64,000 nucleotides of DNA from Paracoccaceae bacterium (GTDB lineage Bacteria > Pseudomonadota > Alphaproteobacteria > Rhodobacterales > Rhodobacteraceae): contig JANQRL010000040.1 in assembly GCA_028284605.1 (NCBI GenBank), forward strand, positions 1 through 64,000, written 5' to 3'. This document shows positions 27,308 to 37,500 of this stretch, one piece after another (position 1 is the stretch's first letter; each line of letters begins with the position of its first letter). Under the pieces are notes generated by a model. That model had not been told where the DNA came from, ran no database searches, and saw nothing but the letters and a program-made list of their open reading frames with translations. The position numbers and the translations under genes are program-made.

Positions 27308-27474
27308 CGGGTCCTGCCTCACCTGTGCCCGGTGCAGATACCGGGCTTCGGGGTCGAACAAAAGGGGCGCGGCTCTGTTTCAAATCCTAACGGCTTCGTT
27401 GCTGGATTGAGGGCCGGGCAGTCTCCATCTAGGGGATATGAGATGCCCCTATCGCCTCTGCGGGAGGGTCGGGG

Positions 27475-28536
27475 ATGCGGCTCGCTGAGCGTCTTCTCCG
27501 GCTTCTCGACTGGCTCCCGATCCGGGCCCGTGGCCGGGCCAGACATCGAGGACCGGCGACCCATGTCATCATCCTCGACGGCACCATGTCCTCGCTCCGG
27601 GAGGGCTGCGAGACCAATGCCGGGCTGCTCTACAAGCTCCTCTGCGAGGTCGGGCAGAGCGCCAACCTGACGGTCTATTACGAGGCCGGGGTGCAATGGG
27701 GCGACTGGTCGGAGACCCTCGACGTGGCCATGGGGCGCGGCATCAACCGGCAGATCCGGCGGGCCTATGGCGTGCTCGCTTCGCGGTTCCGCCCCGGCGA
27801 TACGATTGTGCTCTCGGGCTACAGCCGGGGCGCCTATGCGGTGCGCTCGCTCGCGGGCGTGATCGACGCGGTGGGGCTCCTGCGCGCCGGCGCGGCCAAT
27901 GTCCGCAACATCCGTCAGGCCTATCGCCACTATCGCACCGGTGGCGGGGCCGGGGCGGCGGGGGCCTTTCGCGATCTCTACTGTCATCCCCGGGAGGAGG
28001 CGGTGGTGGAGGCGGTGGCGGTCTGGGACACGGTGAAGTCCCTCGGCCTGCGCCTGCCGGTCGCCTGGCGCTGGGCGGAGGAGCGCAACGCGTTTCACAA
28101 CCACGACCTGAGCGGCGTGGTGCGGCACGGATTTCACGCGCTCGCGCTCGACGAGACCCGGGTCGCCTATGCGCCGGTGCTGTGGAATTCCCGGCCGGAC
28201 TGGCCGGGGCGGCTGGAACAGGTCTGGTTCCGCGGCACCCATGGCGATGTCGGCGGCCAGCTCAACGGGTTCCGCCCGGCTCGGCCGCTGGCCAATATCC
28301 CGCTTGTCTGGATGCTCGACCGGCTGGAGCATTGCGCGGTGCCGCTGCCCGAGGGCTGGCGCGCGCGGTTTCCCTGCGATCCCGAGGCGCCGTCGATTGG
28401 CGGCTGGCGGGGCTGGGCGAAGATCTTCCTGCTGCGGGCCAGGCGCGAGGTCGGCGGCGACCCGTCGGAACGGCTCCATGAAAGCGTGCCGCGGGGCGAG
28501 GAGGATGTGACGGGGCTCAGCCCGGGTCCGACATGA
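27475..28536 (+). CDS. DUF2235 alpha/beta hydrolase
   Basis: A 353-residue protein with the DUF2235 layout: an N-terminal VIILDGTMSSLREG strand-loop, nucleophile elbow LSGYSRGAYAVRSLAG (Ser in GYSRG), and late GTHGDVGGQL carrying His and Asp. The family includes phospholipase effectors of type VI secretion, but no T6SS gene, VgrG or immunity gene is nearby, so a housekeeping esterase role is as likely. Its 3' end overlaps the opposing thioesterase gene by 20 bp. Confidence 0.85.
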   Translation: MRLAERLLRLLDWLPIRARGRARHRGPATHVIILDGTMSSLREGCETNAGLLYKLLCEVGQSANLTVYYEAGVQWGDWSETLDVAMGRGINRQIRRAYGVLASRFRPGDTIVLSGYSRGAYAVRSLAGVIDAVGLLRAGAANVRNIRQAYRHYRTGGGAGAAGAFRDLYCHPREEAVVEAVAVWDTVKSLGLRLPVAWRWAEERNAFHNHDLSGVVRHGFHALALDETRVAYAPVLWNSRPDWPGRLEQVWFRGTHGDVGGQLNGFRPARPLANIPLVWMLDRLEHCAVPLPEGWRARFPCDPEAPSIGGWRGWAKIFLLRARREVGGDPSERLHESVPRGEEDVTGLSPGPT

Positions 28537-28999
28537 TGATGCAGGTGGTGGAACCGGTGGCGTAGAGCTTGCCGTCGGTGACGCCGCGAATCTCGCCGCT
28601 GGCCACGCCGGTTCGCCGGCCACCATGATCGACGGTGCCGATGGCGTGGACCTGGGTCCCGATCGGCACCGCACGGGTGATGTTCACCTTGTATTCGAGC
28701 GTCGTGTAGACCGAGCCCTTCGGGACCGTCGTCATCACCGCGCAGGCCATGCAGCTATCCAGAAGCGTGCCGTACCAGCCGCCATGGACGCTGCCCATCG
28801 GGTTGCAATGGCGGAACTCCGGCGTGCCGGCAAAGACGACACGGCCTTCGGCGACCTCGTGCAGGCGGTAGTCGAGGAGGCCGGAAATCGGCGGGTGGCT
28901 GATCGCGCCGCTGAGAATGCCGCGCATGAAATCGAGGCCCGACATCGACAAGAGCGCGGCCCGGTTGGGCAGGTCCTCGGCGGTCTTCGCGATGAACAT
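28517..28999 (-). CDS. PaaI-type hotdog thioesterase
   Basis: A 160-residue hotdog-fold thioesterase. The VFAGTPEFRHCNPMGSVHGGW stretch contains the family N-P-x-G-x-x-H-G-G region, followed by LDSCMACAV and LEYKVNITRAVP. It would hydrolyse acyl- or aryl-CoA. It overlaps the 3' end of the DUF2235 gene by 20 bp and is followed by metF on the same strand. Confidence 0.88.
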   Translation of the reverse strand: MFIAKTAEDLPNRAALLSMSGLDFMRGILSGAISHPPISGLLDYRLHEVAEGRVVFAGTPEFRHCNPMGSVHGGWYGTLLDSCMACAVMTTVPKGSVYTTLEYKVNITRAVPIGTQVHAIGTVDHGGRRTGVASGEIRGVTDGKLYATGSTTCIIMSDPG

Positions 29000-29042
29000 C
29001 GGGGATTCCTCCGACCCTTGTAGTGGGCCGGAGGGTGGTGCC

Positions 29043-29903
29043 TCAGGCGACGTCGCGCAAGGCGGGCCGTGGCGTCACGCCGAGGGCATGGCAGATATCG
29101 CGGGTCAGGTCGGGGCGATTGAGGGTGTAGAAATGCAGGTGGTCCACGCCGCCGGTCACGAGGTCGTCGCAGAGCTCGGTGGCGAGCGCCGTGGCGAGGA
29201 GGTCCGTGGTGCCGTCGCGGGTCGCGTTCTCGAACGCCTGGGCGATGATCGGCGGGATTGCTGTACCGCAGCGGGCAGCGAAGCGCTGGACCCCGGCCCA
29301 GTTCTCCACCGGCAGGATGCCCGGCAGGATCGGCGCGTCGATGCCGGCCTTCACGCAGGCATCGCGGAACCGGAAGAAGGTGTCGGCCTCGAAGAAGAAC
29401 TGGGTGATGGCGGCGCTGGCCCCGGCATCGATCTTGCGCTTGAGGAAGTCGATATCGGCGGCGGTGTCGGCCGCGTCGGGATGGGTTTCGGGATAGGCGC
29501 CGACGCAGATGTTGAACCGGCCGGTTTCGGCGAGGGCGGCGATCAGCTCCACGGAGCTTTCGAAGCCGTCCGGATGCGGGGTGAAGCGGCCCTGGCCTTT
29601 GGGCGGATCGCCGCGCAGGGCGACGATATCGGTGACGCCGGCGGCGGCGTAGCTTTCGGCGATGCCGAGGGTCTCGGCCCGACTCGCCTCGACGCAGGTC
29701 AGATGCGCCGCGACCCGCAGGCCCGAGGTCGTGTGGATCGCCTCCACCGCTTCGTGCGTGAGTTGCCGGGTCGTGCCGCCGGCGCCGTAGGTGACGGAGA
29801 CAAAGGCGGGGTCGAGGGGGGCGAGGGTGTTCACGCAATCCCAGAGGCGGAACGAGGCGGGCAGGGATTTCGGCGGGAAGAATTCAAACGAGACGGACGG
29901 CAT
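29043..29903 (-). CDS. metF: 5,10-methylenetetrahydrofolate reductase
   Basis: A 286-residue FAD-dependent TIM-barrel enzyme producing 5-methyl-THF for methionine synthesis. Hallmarks are SFEFFPPKS at the start, SVTYGAGGTTR, VAHLTCVEASR, ALRGDPP and AAITQFFFEADTFFRF. The ATG at 29903 begins the canonical MPSVSFEFFPP; the longer frame to 29960 runs into the operator region. It is divergent from the LysR gene at 30006, an arrangement typical of metF/metR. Confidence 0.96.
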   Translation of the reverse strand: MPSVSFEFFPPKSLPASFRLWDCVNTLAPLDPAFVSVTYGAGGTTRQLTHEAVEAIHTTSGLRVAAHLTCVEASRAETLGIAESYAAAGVTDIVALRGDPPKGQGRFTPHPDGFESSVELIAALAETGRFNICVGAYPETHPDAADTAADIDFLKRKIDAGASAAITQFFFEADTFFRFRDACVKAGIDAPILPGILPVENWAGVQRFAARCGTAIPPIIAQAFENATRDGTTDLLATALATELCDDLVTGGVDHLHFYTLNRPDLTRDICHALGVTPRPALRDVA

Positions 29904-29942
29904 CGGGCGGGCTCCGGGCGGTGGGACAGGCAGGCGCCCGGG

Positions 29943-29970
29943 TTGTCTCACGCCGCACATCGTGAGACAA
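29943..29970. promoter_or_regulatory. Inverted repeat operator, likely MetR site
   Basis: A perfect 9-bp inverted repeat, TTGTCTCAC at 29943-29951 and GTGAGACAA at 29962-29970, has a 10-bp spacer and lies in the metF-metR divergent promoter region. LysR regulators usually bind dyads of this kind between divergent target and regulator genes. Its sequence differs from the enterobacterial MetR box, so assignment to this LysR protein is inferred. Confidence 0.65.
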
Positions 29971-30005
29971 ATTCATAACCTTCAGCACGATCATGAGGCT
30001 GACTA

Positions 30006-30917
30006 ATGGGAATGCATATCGAGTTCCGCCATCTGCGGACCATCAAGGCGATCCACGACTACGGCGGGCTCGCGCGGGCGGCGGAGGTGCTGCACATCAC
30101 CCAATCGGCACTCAGCCACCAGATCAAGGGGATCGAGGAGCAGGCCGGGGTGGAGCTTTTCGTGCGCCGCTCGAAGCCGCTGAAGCTCTCGGCGGCGGGG
30201 CTGCGGCTTCTTGCGGCGGCGGAGGCGATCCTGCCGCAGGTCGCGGCGCTCGAGGCGGAGTTCGCGGGGCTTCAGGACGGGCGCGCCGGGCGGCTCCATA
30301 TCGCCATCGAATGCCATGCCTGTTTCGAATGGCTGTTTCCGGTGCTCGACCAGTTCCGCAAGGCCTGGCCCGAGGTCGATGTCGATATCCGGCCCGGGCT
30401 GGCCTTCGATGCCCTGCCGGCTTTGCGCAAGGAGGAGGTGGACCTGGTGGTGTCCTCCGATCCCGAGGATCTGCCGGGCACCGATTTTACGCCGCTTTTC
30501 GACTACGAGCCGGTGTTTCTCGCCGCCTCGTCGCATCCGCTTGCCGCAAAGCCCTGGGTCGAGGCGGAGGATTTTGCGGGCGAGACCCTGATCACTTATC
30601 CGGTGGAGCGGCCGCGGCTCGACGTCTTCTCGCAGCTTCTGATCCCCGCCGGGGTGGAGCCGGCGGCGGTGCGGCAGGTGGAGCTGACGGCGGTGATCCT
30701 GCTCCTGGTGGCGTCGAACCGGGGCGTGGCGGTGCTGCCCGACTGGGTCGTGCGCGAGGTGCGGCTCAACAGCGATTACGTCACCCGGAAGCTGACCCGG
30801 GACGGGATCACGCGGCGGCTCTACGCGGCGACGCGGAGCGCGGACACTGCCCGGCCCTTCATGGCCCATCTCATTCGTCTCGCGCGGCAGGAGGCGGTCC
30901 GGCTGCAACGCCGCTGA
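30006..30917 (+). CDS. metR: LysR family regulator, MetR-like
   Basis: A 303-residue LysR transcriptional regulator. The N-terminal helix-turn-helix is in HLRTIKAIHDYGGLARAAEVLHITQSALSHQIKGIEE, and the effector domain follows from about residue 90. MetR proteins activate methionine genes with homocysteine as co-inducer. The divergent metF and the dyad at 29943-29970 support this role. Its stop is 11 bp from the converging end of the GGDEF-EAL gene. Confidence 0.87.
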   Translation: MGMHIEFRHLRTIKAIHDYGGLARAAEVLHITQSALSHQIKGIEEQAGVELFVRRSKPLKLSAAGLRLLAAAEAILPQVAALEAEFAGLQDGRAGRLHIAIECHACFEWLFPVLDQFRKAWPEVDVDIRPGLAFDALPALRKEEVDLVVSSDPEDLPGTDFTPLFDYEPVFLAASSHPLAAKPWVEAEDFAGETLITYPVERPRLDVFSQLLIPAGVEPAAVRQVELTAVILLLVASNRGVAVLPDWVVREVRLNSDYVTRKLTRDGITRRLYAATRSADTARPFMAHLIRLARQEAVRLQRR

Positions 30918-30927
30918 GCGGGGGGTC

Positions 30928-32880
30928 TCAGGAGCCGGTGCGGCGCAGCTCCTCGGGCTCCAGCAGCAGGCGCATCTCCTCGAACGGGATCGCGCGGCCA
31001 TAGAGGAAGCCCTGGGCGTAGCGACAGCCCATCTGCAACAGTTCCCGCTCCTGATCCTTGGTCTCGACCCCTTCGGCGATGGCGGTCACGCCGAGGCCGG
31101 TGGCGATCGAGAGGAACCCCTCGACGATGACATCCGCCGTCGGGTCCCGGCCAAGCCCGGCGACGAAGCTCGAATCGATCTTGAGCTCGTCGAAATCGAG
31201 CTGCCGCAGGTGCTGGAACGAGGCGAAGCCGGTGCCGAAATCGTCGAGCGAGATGCGCACACCATGTTCGCGGAAATGGGCAATGGAGGCCTGGATGACA
31301 TCGCCGGCCCGGGCGATGAACACGTCCTCGGTGATCTCGAAGGTGACGTGGGGCCGCGCCTCGGGCACCTGGTCGAGCAGGGCGCCGAGGTCGCGCCGGC
31401 CGCTCTGGGTGGCGAGCGACATCTCCGGGACGTTGATCGCGACCTGACCGGGATTGAGGCCCTTGGACAGCAGGATATGCAGATCGGCCAGCACCGCCGA
31501 GGCCATCTGCGACAGCAGTTCCTCATGCAGGTTGAGTTCGGAGATCTGCGGAAGGAACTCCGCCGGCATCAGCAGCCGGCGGCCTTCCTGCTGCCAGCGT
31601 GCCAGCGCCTCGAAGCCGACGATGGCGCCGGTCAGCATGTCGACCTTGGGCTGATAATGCGGTCGGATCTCGCCGCGGCCGAGCGCCTCCGACAGGGTGG
31701 TGCGGTCCTCCAGACTGGCGCGGGGCCGGAACACCGCCGGGTCATAGACCACCGCCTGACCGCCGCCATCGGCCTTGGCGCGGTACATCGCCTGATCCGC
31801 CGCGCCGCAAAGCCCCGCAACTGTCGCCTCCCCGCAATTGCCGATCGCGATGCCGACGCTGGCCCCGACCTGGAGGTCGCGCGCACCGTATGTGACCGGC
31901 TCCGCCACGGCCTGTGCGATCGCCGTGCCGAGCCTGCGCGCGGCCTCCGCCGAGGCAATATGCGGCACCGCCATGGCGAACTCGTCGCCGCCGAGCCGCG
32001 CGGCGACGGCCCGGTCGCCGGCCAGCGCCAGCAGCCGCTCGCCGAGCGTGGCCAGAACCCGGTCCCCGGCCTCATGGGTGTAGGTGTCATTGATTGGCTT
32101 GAACCCATCGAGATCGATCAGGAACACCGCCGGCCGCCTGTTCCGATGGCGCAGCATCCTTTCAACCGCATCGTCGAACGCACGCCGGCTCAGAAGCCCG
32201 GTGAGCGCGTCGTGGCGCGCCATGAATTCCAGCTTGCGCAACCGTGTCGTCGATTCCTTCTGTGCGGTCCGCAGGGCCTCCCGCGTATCCTTCTGCTTTT
32301 CAAGGGTTTCCACGGTGTTGGCCAGAAAGACGATCATCGTGATCCCGCCGATTGCCCAGTCGAGCCAATGCCCGGTGACGTAGTCGGTCCCGCTGCCGAT
32401 CACGAAGACGGTGCAGGAGGTCGCGAAGGCGGCGAACATCATCGTCCAGTTGTAGAACGGCAGATAGGCGAAGGTGTTGGCCATGTGGACGATGGAGCCG
32501 CAGAGCCACAGAAAGCCCGCCAGCAGCAGCGCTGCCGAAGGCTGCCCCGCCAGGAGGATCGCGGGGGCGAGATAGAGCAGGGTCGAGACCACGTTGTTGG
32601 TCCAGACCGCTGCGATCATAGCAAATCCGAGATCGTCGTCCCTGGCGGGCATCAGCCGGGAGAGCCGCGAGCTGATCAGCTCCGTCAGCAGGAGCGCCGC
32701 GGCGAGTGCCCAGACCGCAGAGCCAAGCCCGGCCCAGAGGCAGATGCCCAGGATCACTGCACCGGCGGTCAGCCGCTTCGGCTGATCCCGCTTTTCCAGA
32801 TGCACCACGAAACGGGTTTCGTGCCGGATATCGTCCAATGCCAGGATTGCCGCTGCACCCCGCGATTTTCCCCGCACCAC
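30928..32880 (-). CDS. Membrane GGDEF-EAL cyclic-di-GMP protein
   Basis: A protein of about 650 residues. The N-terminal region has four to five membrane segments. Next comes a GGDEF domain with an intact active site (RLGGDEFAMAV, with DLDGFKPIND upstream), then an EAL domain (GFEALARW, FEITEDVF, SLDDFGTGFAS, KIDSSFV, AIAEGVE) that also looks catalytically complete. Both synthesis and hydrolysis of c-di-GMP are possible. The start is uncertain: the frame opens with GTG codons at 32880 and no ATG occurs in the first 75 residues. Confidence 0.9.
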   Translation of the reverse strand: MVRGKSRGAAAILALDDIRHETRFVVHLEKRDQPKRLTAGAVILGICLWAGLGSAVWALAAALLLTELISSRLSRLMPARDDDLGFAMIAAVWTNNVVSTLLYLAPAILLAGQPSAALLLAGFLWLCGSIVHMANTFAYLPFYNWTMMFAAFATSCTVFVIGSGTDYVTGHWLDWAIGGITMIVFLANTVETLEKQKDTREALRTAQKESTTRLRKLEFMARHDALTGLLSRRAFDDAVERMLRHRNRRPAVFLIDLDGFKPINDTYTHEAGDRVLATLGERLLALAGDRAVAARLGGDEFAMAVPHIASAEAARRLGTAIAQAVAEPVTYGARDLQVGASVGIAIGNCGEATVAGLCGAADQAMYRAKADGGGQAVVYDPAVFRPRASLEDRTTLSEALGRGEIRPHYQPKVDMLTGAIVGFEALARWQQEGRRLLMPAEFLPQISELNLHEELLSQMASAVLADLHILLSKGLNPGQVAINVPEMSLATQSGRRDLGALLDQVPEARPHVTFEITEDVFIARAGDVIQASIAHFREHGVRISLDDFGTGFASFQHLRQLDFDELKIDSSFVAGLGRDPTADVIVEGFLSIATGLGVTAIAEGVETKDQERELLQMGCRYAQGFLYGRAIPFEEMRLLLEPEELRRTGS

Positions 32881-32996
32881 CCTAGCGCGCTTCGCGACAA
32901 GAAAGTGTTAACGCAGCGCAGATTTCCGACCCTTGCCCCGTGCGGCGTTTTGGCCCTATACGCGCGGCCTGTCCGACCCGGAAAGAAAGCGCGCCC

Positions 32997-33782
32997 ATGG
33001 CCTTCAGCGCCAATCTCAATGTGATGATGAAGACCGCGCGCCGGGCCGGCCGCGGGCTCCTGAAGGATTTCGGCGAGGTCGAAAATCTGCAAGTGAGCGC
33101 TAAGGGGCCGGGCGATTTCGTCAGCCGCGCCGACCGCACCGCCGAGGCGCTGATCCGCGAGGCGCTTATGCAGGCGCGGCCGACCTACGGGTTTCTGGGC
33201 GAGGAAGATGGTGAGGTGGCGGGCGAAGACCCGACCAGGCGCTGGATCGTCGACCCGCTCGACGGCACTTCGAACTACCTCCACGGCCTGCCGCACTGGG
33301 CGATCTCCATCGCGCTGGAGCATAAGGGGGAGGTCGTCTCGGGTGTCATCTACGACCCTGTGAAGGATGAGCTTTTCTTCGCCGAGAAGGGGCAGGGCGC
33401 GTGGATGAACGACCGCAGGATGCGGGTCTCGGGCCGGACCCGGATGATCGAGTGCCTCTTTGCCACCGGGCTGCCCTTCGGCGGCCGCGACGACCTGCCG
33501 GAGACGCTTCAGGACTTGGCGCGGCTCCTGCCGGCGACGGCCGGGGTGCGGCGCTGGGGCTCGGCGGCGCTCGACCTGGCTTACGTCGCCGCCGGCCGCT
33601 ACGACGGGTTCTGGGAGCGGCGGCTCCATGCCTGGGATATCGCGGCGGGGCTGGTCATCGTGCGCGAGGCCGGCGGGTTCGTCGACGCGCTGACGCCGGG
33701 AGAGAACCCTCTGGAGAGCGGTACGGTGATCTGCGGTGCTGCCGGCGTGTTCGACAGTTTCGCGGCGGCGGTTCGAGGCTGA
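32997..33782 (+). CDS. suhB: Inositol monophosphatase family protein
   Basis: A 261-residue Mg-dependent phosphatase. The metal and substrate motifs are FLGEEDGEV, WIVDPLDGTSNYLHGLPHWA and ERRLHAWDIAAGLVIVREAGG. The family includes SuhB, which dephosphorylates myo-inositol phosphate and also aids rRNA transcription in E. coli. The start at 32997 follows a purine-rich leader (GGAAAGAAAG). Its stop is 20 bp from the converging rhomboid gene. Confidence 0.93.
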   Translation: MAFSANLNVMMKTARRAGRGLLKDFGEVENLQVSAKGPGDFVSRADRTAEALIREALMQARPTYGFLGEEDGEVAGEDPTRRWIVDPLDGTSNYLHGLPHWAISIALEHKGEVVSGVIYDPVKDELFFAEKGQGAWMNDRRMRVSGRTRMIECLFATGLPFGGRDDLPETLQDLARLLPATAGVRRWGSAALDLAYVAAGRYDGFWERRLHAWDIAAGLVIVREAGGFVDALTPGENPLESGTVICGAAGVFDSFAAAVRG

Positions 33783-33801
33783 GCGGGCGCCGGCCGAAAG
33801 G

Positions 33802-34545
33802 TTAACGCCGCCGCACCGTCGGCACGCTCGATTTCGCGAACCGGTACTGGGCGTCGGGATGCGGCGGGTGGCCCTCGGTGCGGGTCCAGTAGGCCGGCCC
33901 GCCGCGCCGGAGCCAGAGCGGCACCGTGAGCGCGAGGCCCGCGACGAAGCCCCCGGCATGGGCCCAATAGGCCACCCCGCCGCTATCGGCCGTGCTGTTG
34001 ACCCCGCCCAGCACCTGGATCCCGAACCAGAGGCCGAGGACGATCCAGGCCGGGATCGGGATGATCCGGAAGATGATGATCAGGATGATCAGCACATCGA
34101 CGCGGGCCCTGGGGAACATCAGCAGATAGGCCCCCATCACGCCGGCGATCGCGCCCGAGGCGCCGATCATCGGCACCGGGCTGAAAGGTGCCGCGACATA
34201 CTGCCCGAAGGCCGCCCCGAAGCCGCAGGCGAGATAGAAGATCAGGAAGCCGAGATGGCCCATCTCCTCTTCCATATTGTCGCCGAAAATCCACAGAAAC
34301 AGCATGTTACCGGCGATATGCAGGAAACCGCCATGGAGGAACATGTGGGTGACGAGGCCGGAGAGCCCGTCGCCCTCGCTGACCCGGGCGGGGATCAGGG
34401 CGTAGTCGAAATAGAACCGGCCGAGCGCGCCGGAGGTCTGCACGACGGCGATGTCGTAGAGGAAGACCGCGATGTTGAGCGCGATCAGCGTGTAGACCAC
34501 GAAGGGGATACGTTCGGACGGGTTGTGATCGCGGATCGGCAGCAT
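33802..34545 (-). CDS. Rhomboid intramembrane serine protease
   Basis: A 247-residue membrane protein with six hydrophobic helices. The catalytic Ser is in IGASGAIAGVMGAY, the catalytic His in VAYWAHAGGFVAG, and the family L1 loop region is LVTHMFLHGGFLHIAGNM. It cuts within or near transmembrane segments of substrate proteins. The C-terminal cytosolic tail is short and basic. It follows putA on the minus strand in the same orientation, 49 bp away. Confidence 0.93.
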   Translation of the reverse strand: MLPIRDHNPSERIPFVVYTLIALNIAVFLYDIAVVQTSGALGRFYFDYALIPARVSEGDGLSGLVTHMFLHGGFLHIAGNMLFLWIFGDNMEEEMGHLGFLIFYLACGFGAAFGQYVAAPFSPVPMIGASGAIAGVMGAYLLMFPRARVDVLIILIIIFRIIPIPAWIVLGLWFGIQVLGGVNSTADSGGVAYWAHAGGFVAGLALTVPLWLRRGGPAYWTRTEGHPPHPDAQYRFAKSSVPTVRRR

Positions 34546-34593
34546 CGGCTATAGGTCGGGCACCGGGGCAGGGCGGTCAAGGCGCAAAGCGGG

Positions 34594-37500
34594 TCAGGGG
34601 CCGCCGACCTCGGCGAGGAGCTGGGCGTTGCCGCCGGCGGCGGTGGTGTCGATGCAGACATGGCGTTCGTGCAGGACATGGGCCGTGTCGGGCATTGCGG
34701 TGATCAGGGGGACGAGGGGGCCGGTGCGGGCGGCGAGCGCCGTCTCGTAGGCGCGAGCCTCGTCGCCCCACCAGATCACGGCGGCAAGCGGGGCGAGCCG
34801 CGAAAGCGCCTCCGGCGCCACCGCGCCTCTCGCCTCGACGGCGATGCCGCCCCGGGCCGAGACAGCCCGGACCTGCGACGCCGCGGCCTCCGGTCCCGGC
34901 CCGAGGCAGAGGACAGGACCCCTTGGCGACATGCTGAGCCGGTTCGACTCGCCGGTAGGACCGGGGAGGTCGGTTGGGGCCGGGCTCGGCTCCGGCGATG
35001 TCGCGGCGGCGAGCCGTTGGGCGAGAGCGGTCTCGTCCTCCGGCGTCTCCCATTCGATTGCGGCAGCATCCGCCGGCTCTGCGGCCCGGAACCGGGCCAG
35101 GTAATGGGGACCGCCGGCCTTTGGCCCGGTCCCGGACAGCCCCTCGCCGCCGAACGGCTGGCTCCCGACCACCGCGCCGATCTGGTTGCGGTTCACATAG
35201 ACGTTGCCGGCGTCGACCCGGTCCACGATCTCCTGCACCCGGTCGTCGATCCTTGTGTGGAGCCCGAAGGTCAGCCCGTAGCCCGTGGCGTTGATGGACT
35301 CGATCACGGCGCCGATCTCATGGGCCTCGAAGGTGGCGACATGGAGCACCGGGCCGAACACCTCGCGCTCCAGATCGGCAATGCCGCCGACCTTGATCAG
35401 GCTGGGGGCGACGAAGGTGCCATCCTCCGGCGCGACGATGCGGTGGAGGAGCCGGCCCTCCGCCTTGGCCCTAGCGATATGAGCGTCGATCCCGGCCTTG
35501 GCCTCGGCGTCGATGACAGGGCCGACGTCGGTTGCGTAGGCCCAGGGATCGCCCACCGAAAGCTCGTCCATCGCGCCCTTCAGCATGGTCAGCACCTTCT
35601 CCGCCACATCGGCCTGCACATAGAGGCAGCGCAGGGCCGAGCAGCGCTGGCCGGCGGACTGGAAGGCGGAGGCGAGGATATCGCGGACCCCGTGTTCGGG
35701 GAGCGCCGTGCTGTCGAGGATCATCGCGTTGAGGCCGCCGGTCTCGGCAATCAGCGGCGTGCCGGGGGCGCAGGTGCGGGCCATGGTGGCGCGGATCAGG
35801 CGGGCGGTTTCGGTCGAGCCGGTGAAGGCGGTGCCGCCGAGCCTTGGGTCCGAGGTCAGGGCGGCGCCGACGCGGCCATCGCCGGGCAGGAGTTGCAGCG
35901 CGCTCCGGGGCACCCCGGCCCCGTGCAGGAGGGTGACGGCCCGGGCGGCGATGAGCGGGGTCTGTTCGGCGGGTTTGGCGAGCACCGCGTTGCCCGCCGC
36001 GAGCGCCGCGGCGATCTGCCCGGTGAAGATGGCCAGGGGGAAGTTCCAGGGCGAGATGCAGGTCCAGAAGCCCCTGGGCGGCGCCTCGCTCGCACGCTCC
36101 GCCTCCGCCGCGTAGTAGCGCAGGAAATCGACGGCTTCGCGCACTTCGCCCTCGCAATCGAGCGGCGTCTTGCCGGCCTCGCGGGCGAGCAGGGCATAGA
36201 GTTCGGGCGCATGGGCCTCATAGGCGTCGGCGGCGGCGCGGAGGATCGTGGCGCGGTCCGCGACCGGGGCGGCCCAAGGCTCCGCCCCGTCGAACGCGGC
36301 GGCGCAATCCGTCTCGGTGGCCTCCCGCACCTGTCCGACGACATCGCCCGGATCGGCCGGGTTGCGGATGTCCCGGGCGGCGGTTCCGGCCCCCGCGCCG
36401 GGTTCGCCGCCCCCGGCCAGAAGCGGCACCGCTTGCCAGGTGGCGGCCTTGAACGCCCCGCGCCCCTCGTCGAGCGCCGCCCGCGTCGGGCGGTGGGTCA
36501 GGTCGCGGCCCGCCGAGTTGGTCCGGCCGGGCCGGAAGAGGTCCGGGCCCCGGGTCAGGGCCCGGGTGGGCGGCGCCTCGAACGGATCGGCTGCGACAAC
36601 CTCCGGCGGCACCTCGTCATCGACGATCTGGTTGACGAAGGAGGAATTCGCCCCGTTCTCCAGGAGCCGCCGCACCAGATAGGCCAGAAGATCCTCATGG
36701 GCGCCCACCGGCGCGTAGATGCGGCAACGCGTGCCGGCCTCGGCCAGCACCAGATCGTGCAGCGTCTCGCCCATGCCGTGGAGGCGCTGGAACTCGAAGG
36801 CGTCGCGCGGCAGCCCCTCGGCCATGTGCAGGATCGCGGCGACGGTATGGGCGTTATGGGTGGCGAATTGCGGATAGAGCCGGTCGGTCAGTCCCAGGAG
36901 CTTCTTCGCATTGGCGATGTAGCTGATATCCGTGGCGGATTTCGCGGTGAAGACCGGGAAGCCGTCGAGGCCCAGGACCTGGGCGCGCTTGATCTCCGCA
37001 TCCCAATAGGCGCCCTTGACGAGGCGCACCATGAGCCGCCGGTCGCGGCGCTCGGCCAGATCGGCGAGCCAGTCGATGACCGGCCCGGCGCGCTGGCCGT
37101 AGGCCTGCACCACGACACCGAACCCGTCCCAGCCGGCCAGTTCGGGATCGGCCAGAACCGCCTCGATGACGTCTAGGGAGAGCGAGAGCCGGTCCGCCTC
37201 CTCGGCATCGACATTGAGCCCGATCCCGGCGGTGCTGGCCCGCCGGGCGAGGGCGGCGAGGCGGGGGGTGAGTTCCGCCATCACGCGGGCGCTCTGGCCC
37301 TCTTCATAACGGGGATGGAGTGCCGACAGCTTCACCGAGATGCCCGGGTTCGCCGCGACGGTGGTGCCGGTCGCGGCCTTGGAGATCGCGTCGATGGCCC
37401 GCCCATAGGCCTCGAAATAGCCTTCGGCATCGGCGGCCGTTCGCGCCGCCTCGCCCAGCATGTCGTAGCTGTAGGTGTAGCCCTTCGCCTCCATCTGCGC

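Noticed and set aside
27425-27460. Short imperfect inverted repeat (AGGGG/CCCCT) upstream of the DUF2235 gene.
   Set aside because: The stem is short and bulged, with no T-run or obvious regulator; too weak to call.
34660-37176. An 838-codon plus-strand frame.
   Set aside because: It is antisense to putA, which carries all PRODH and ALDH motifs.
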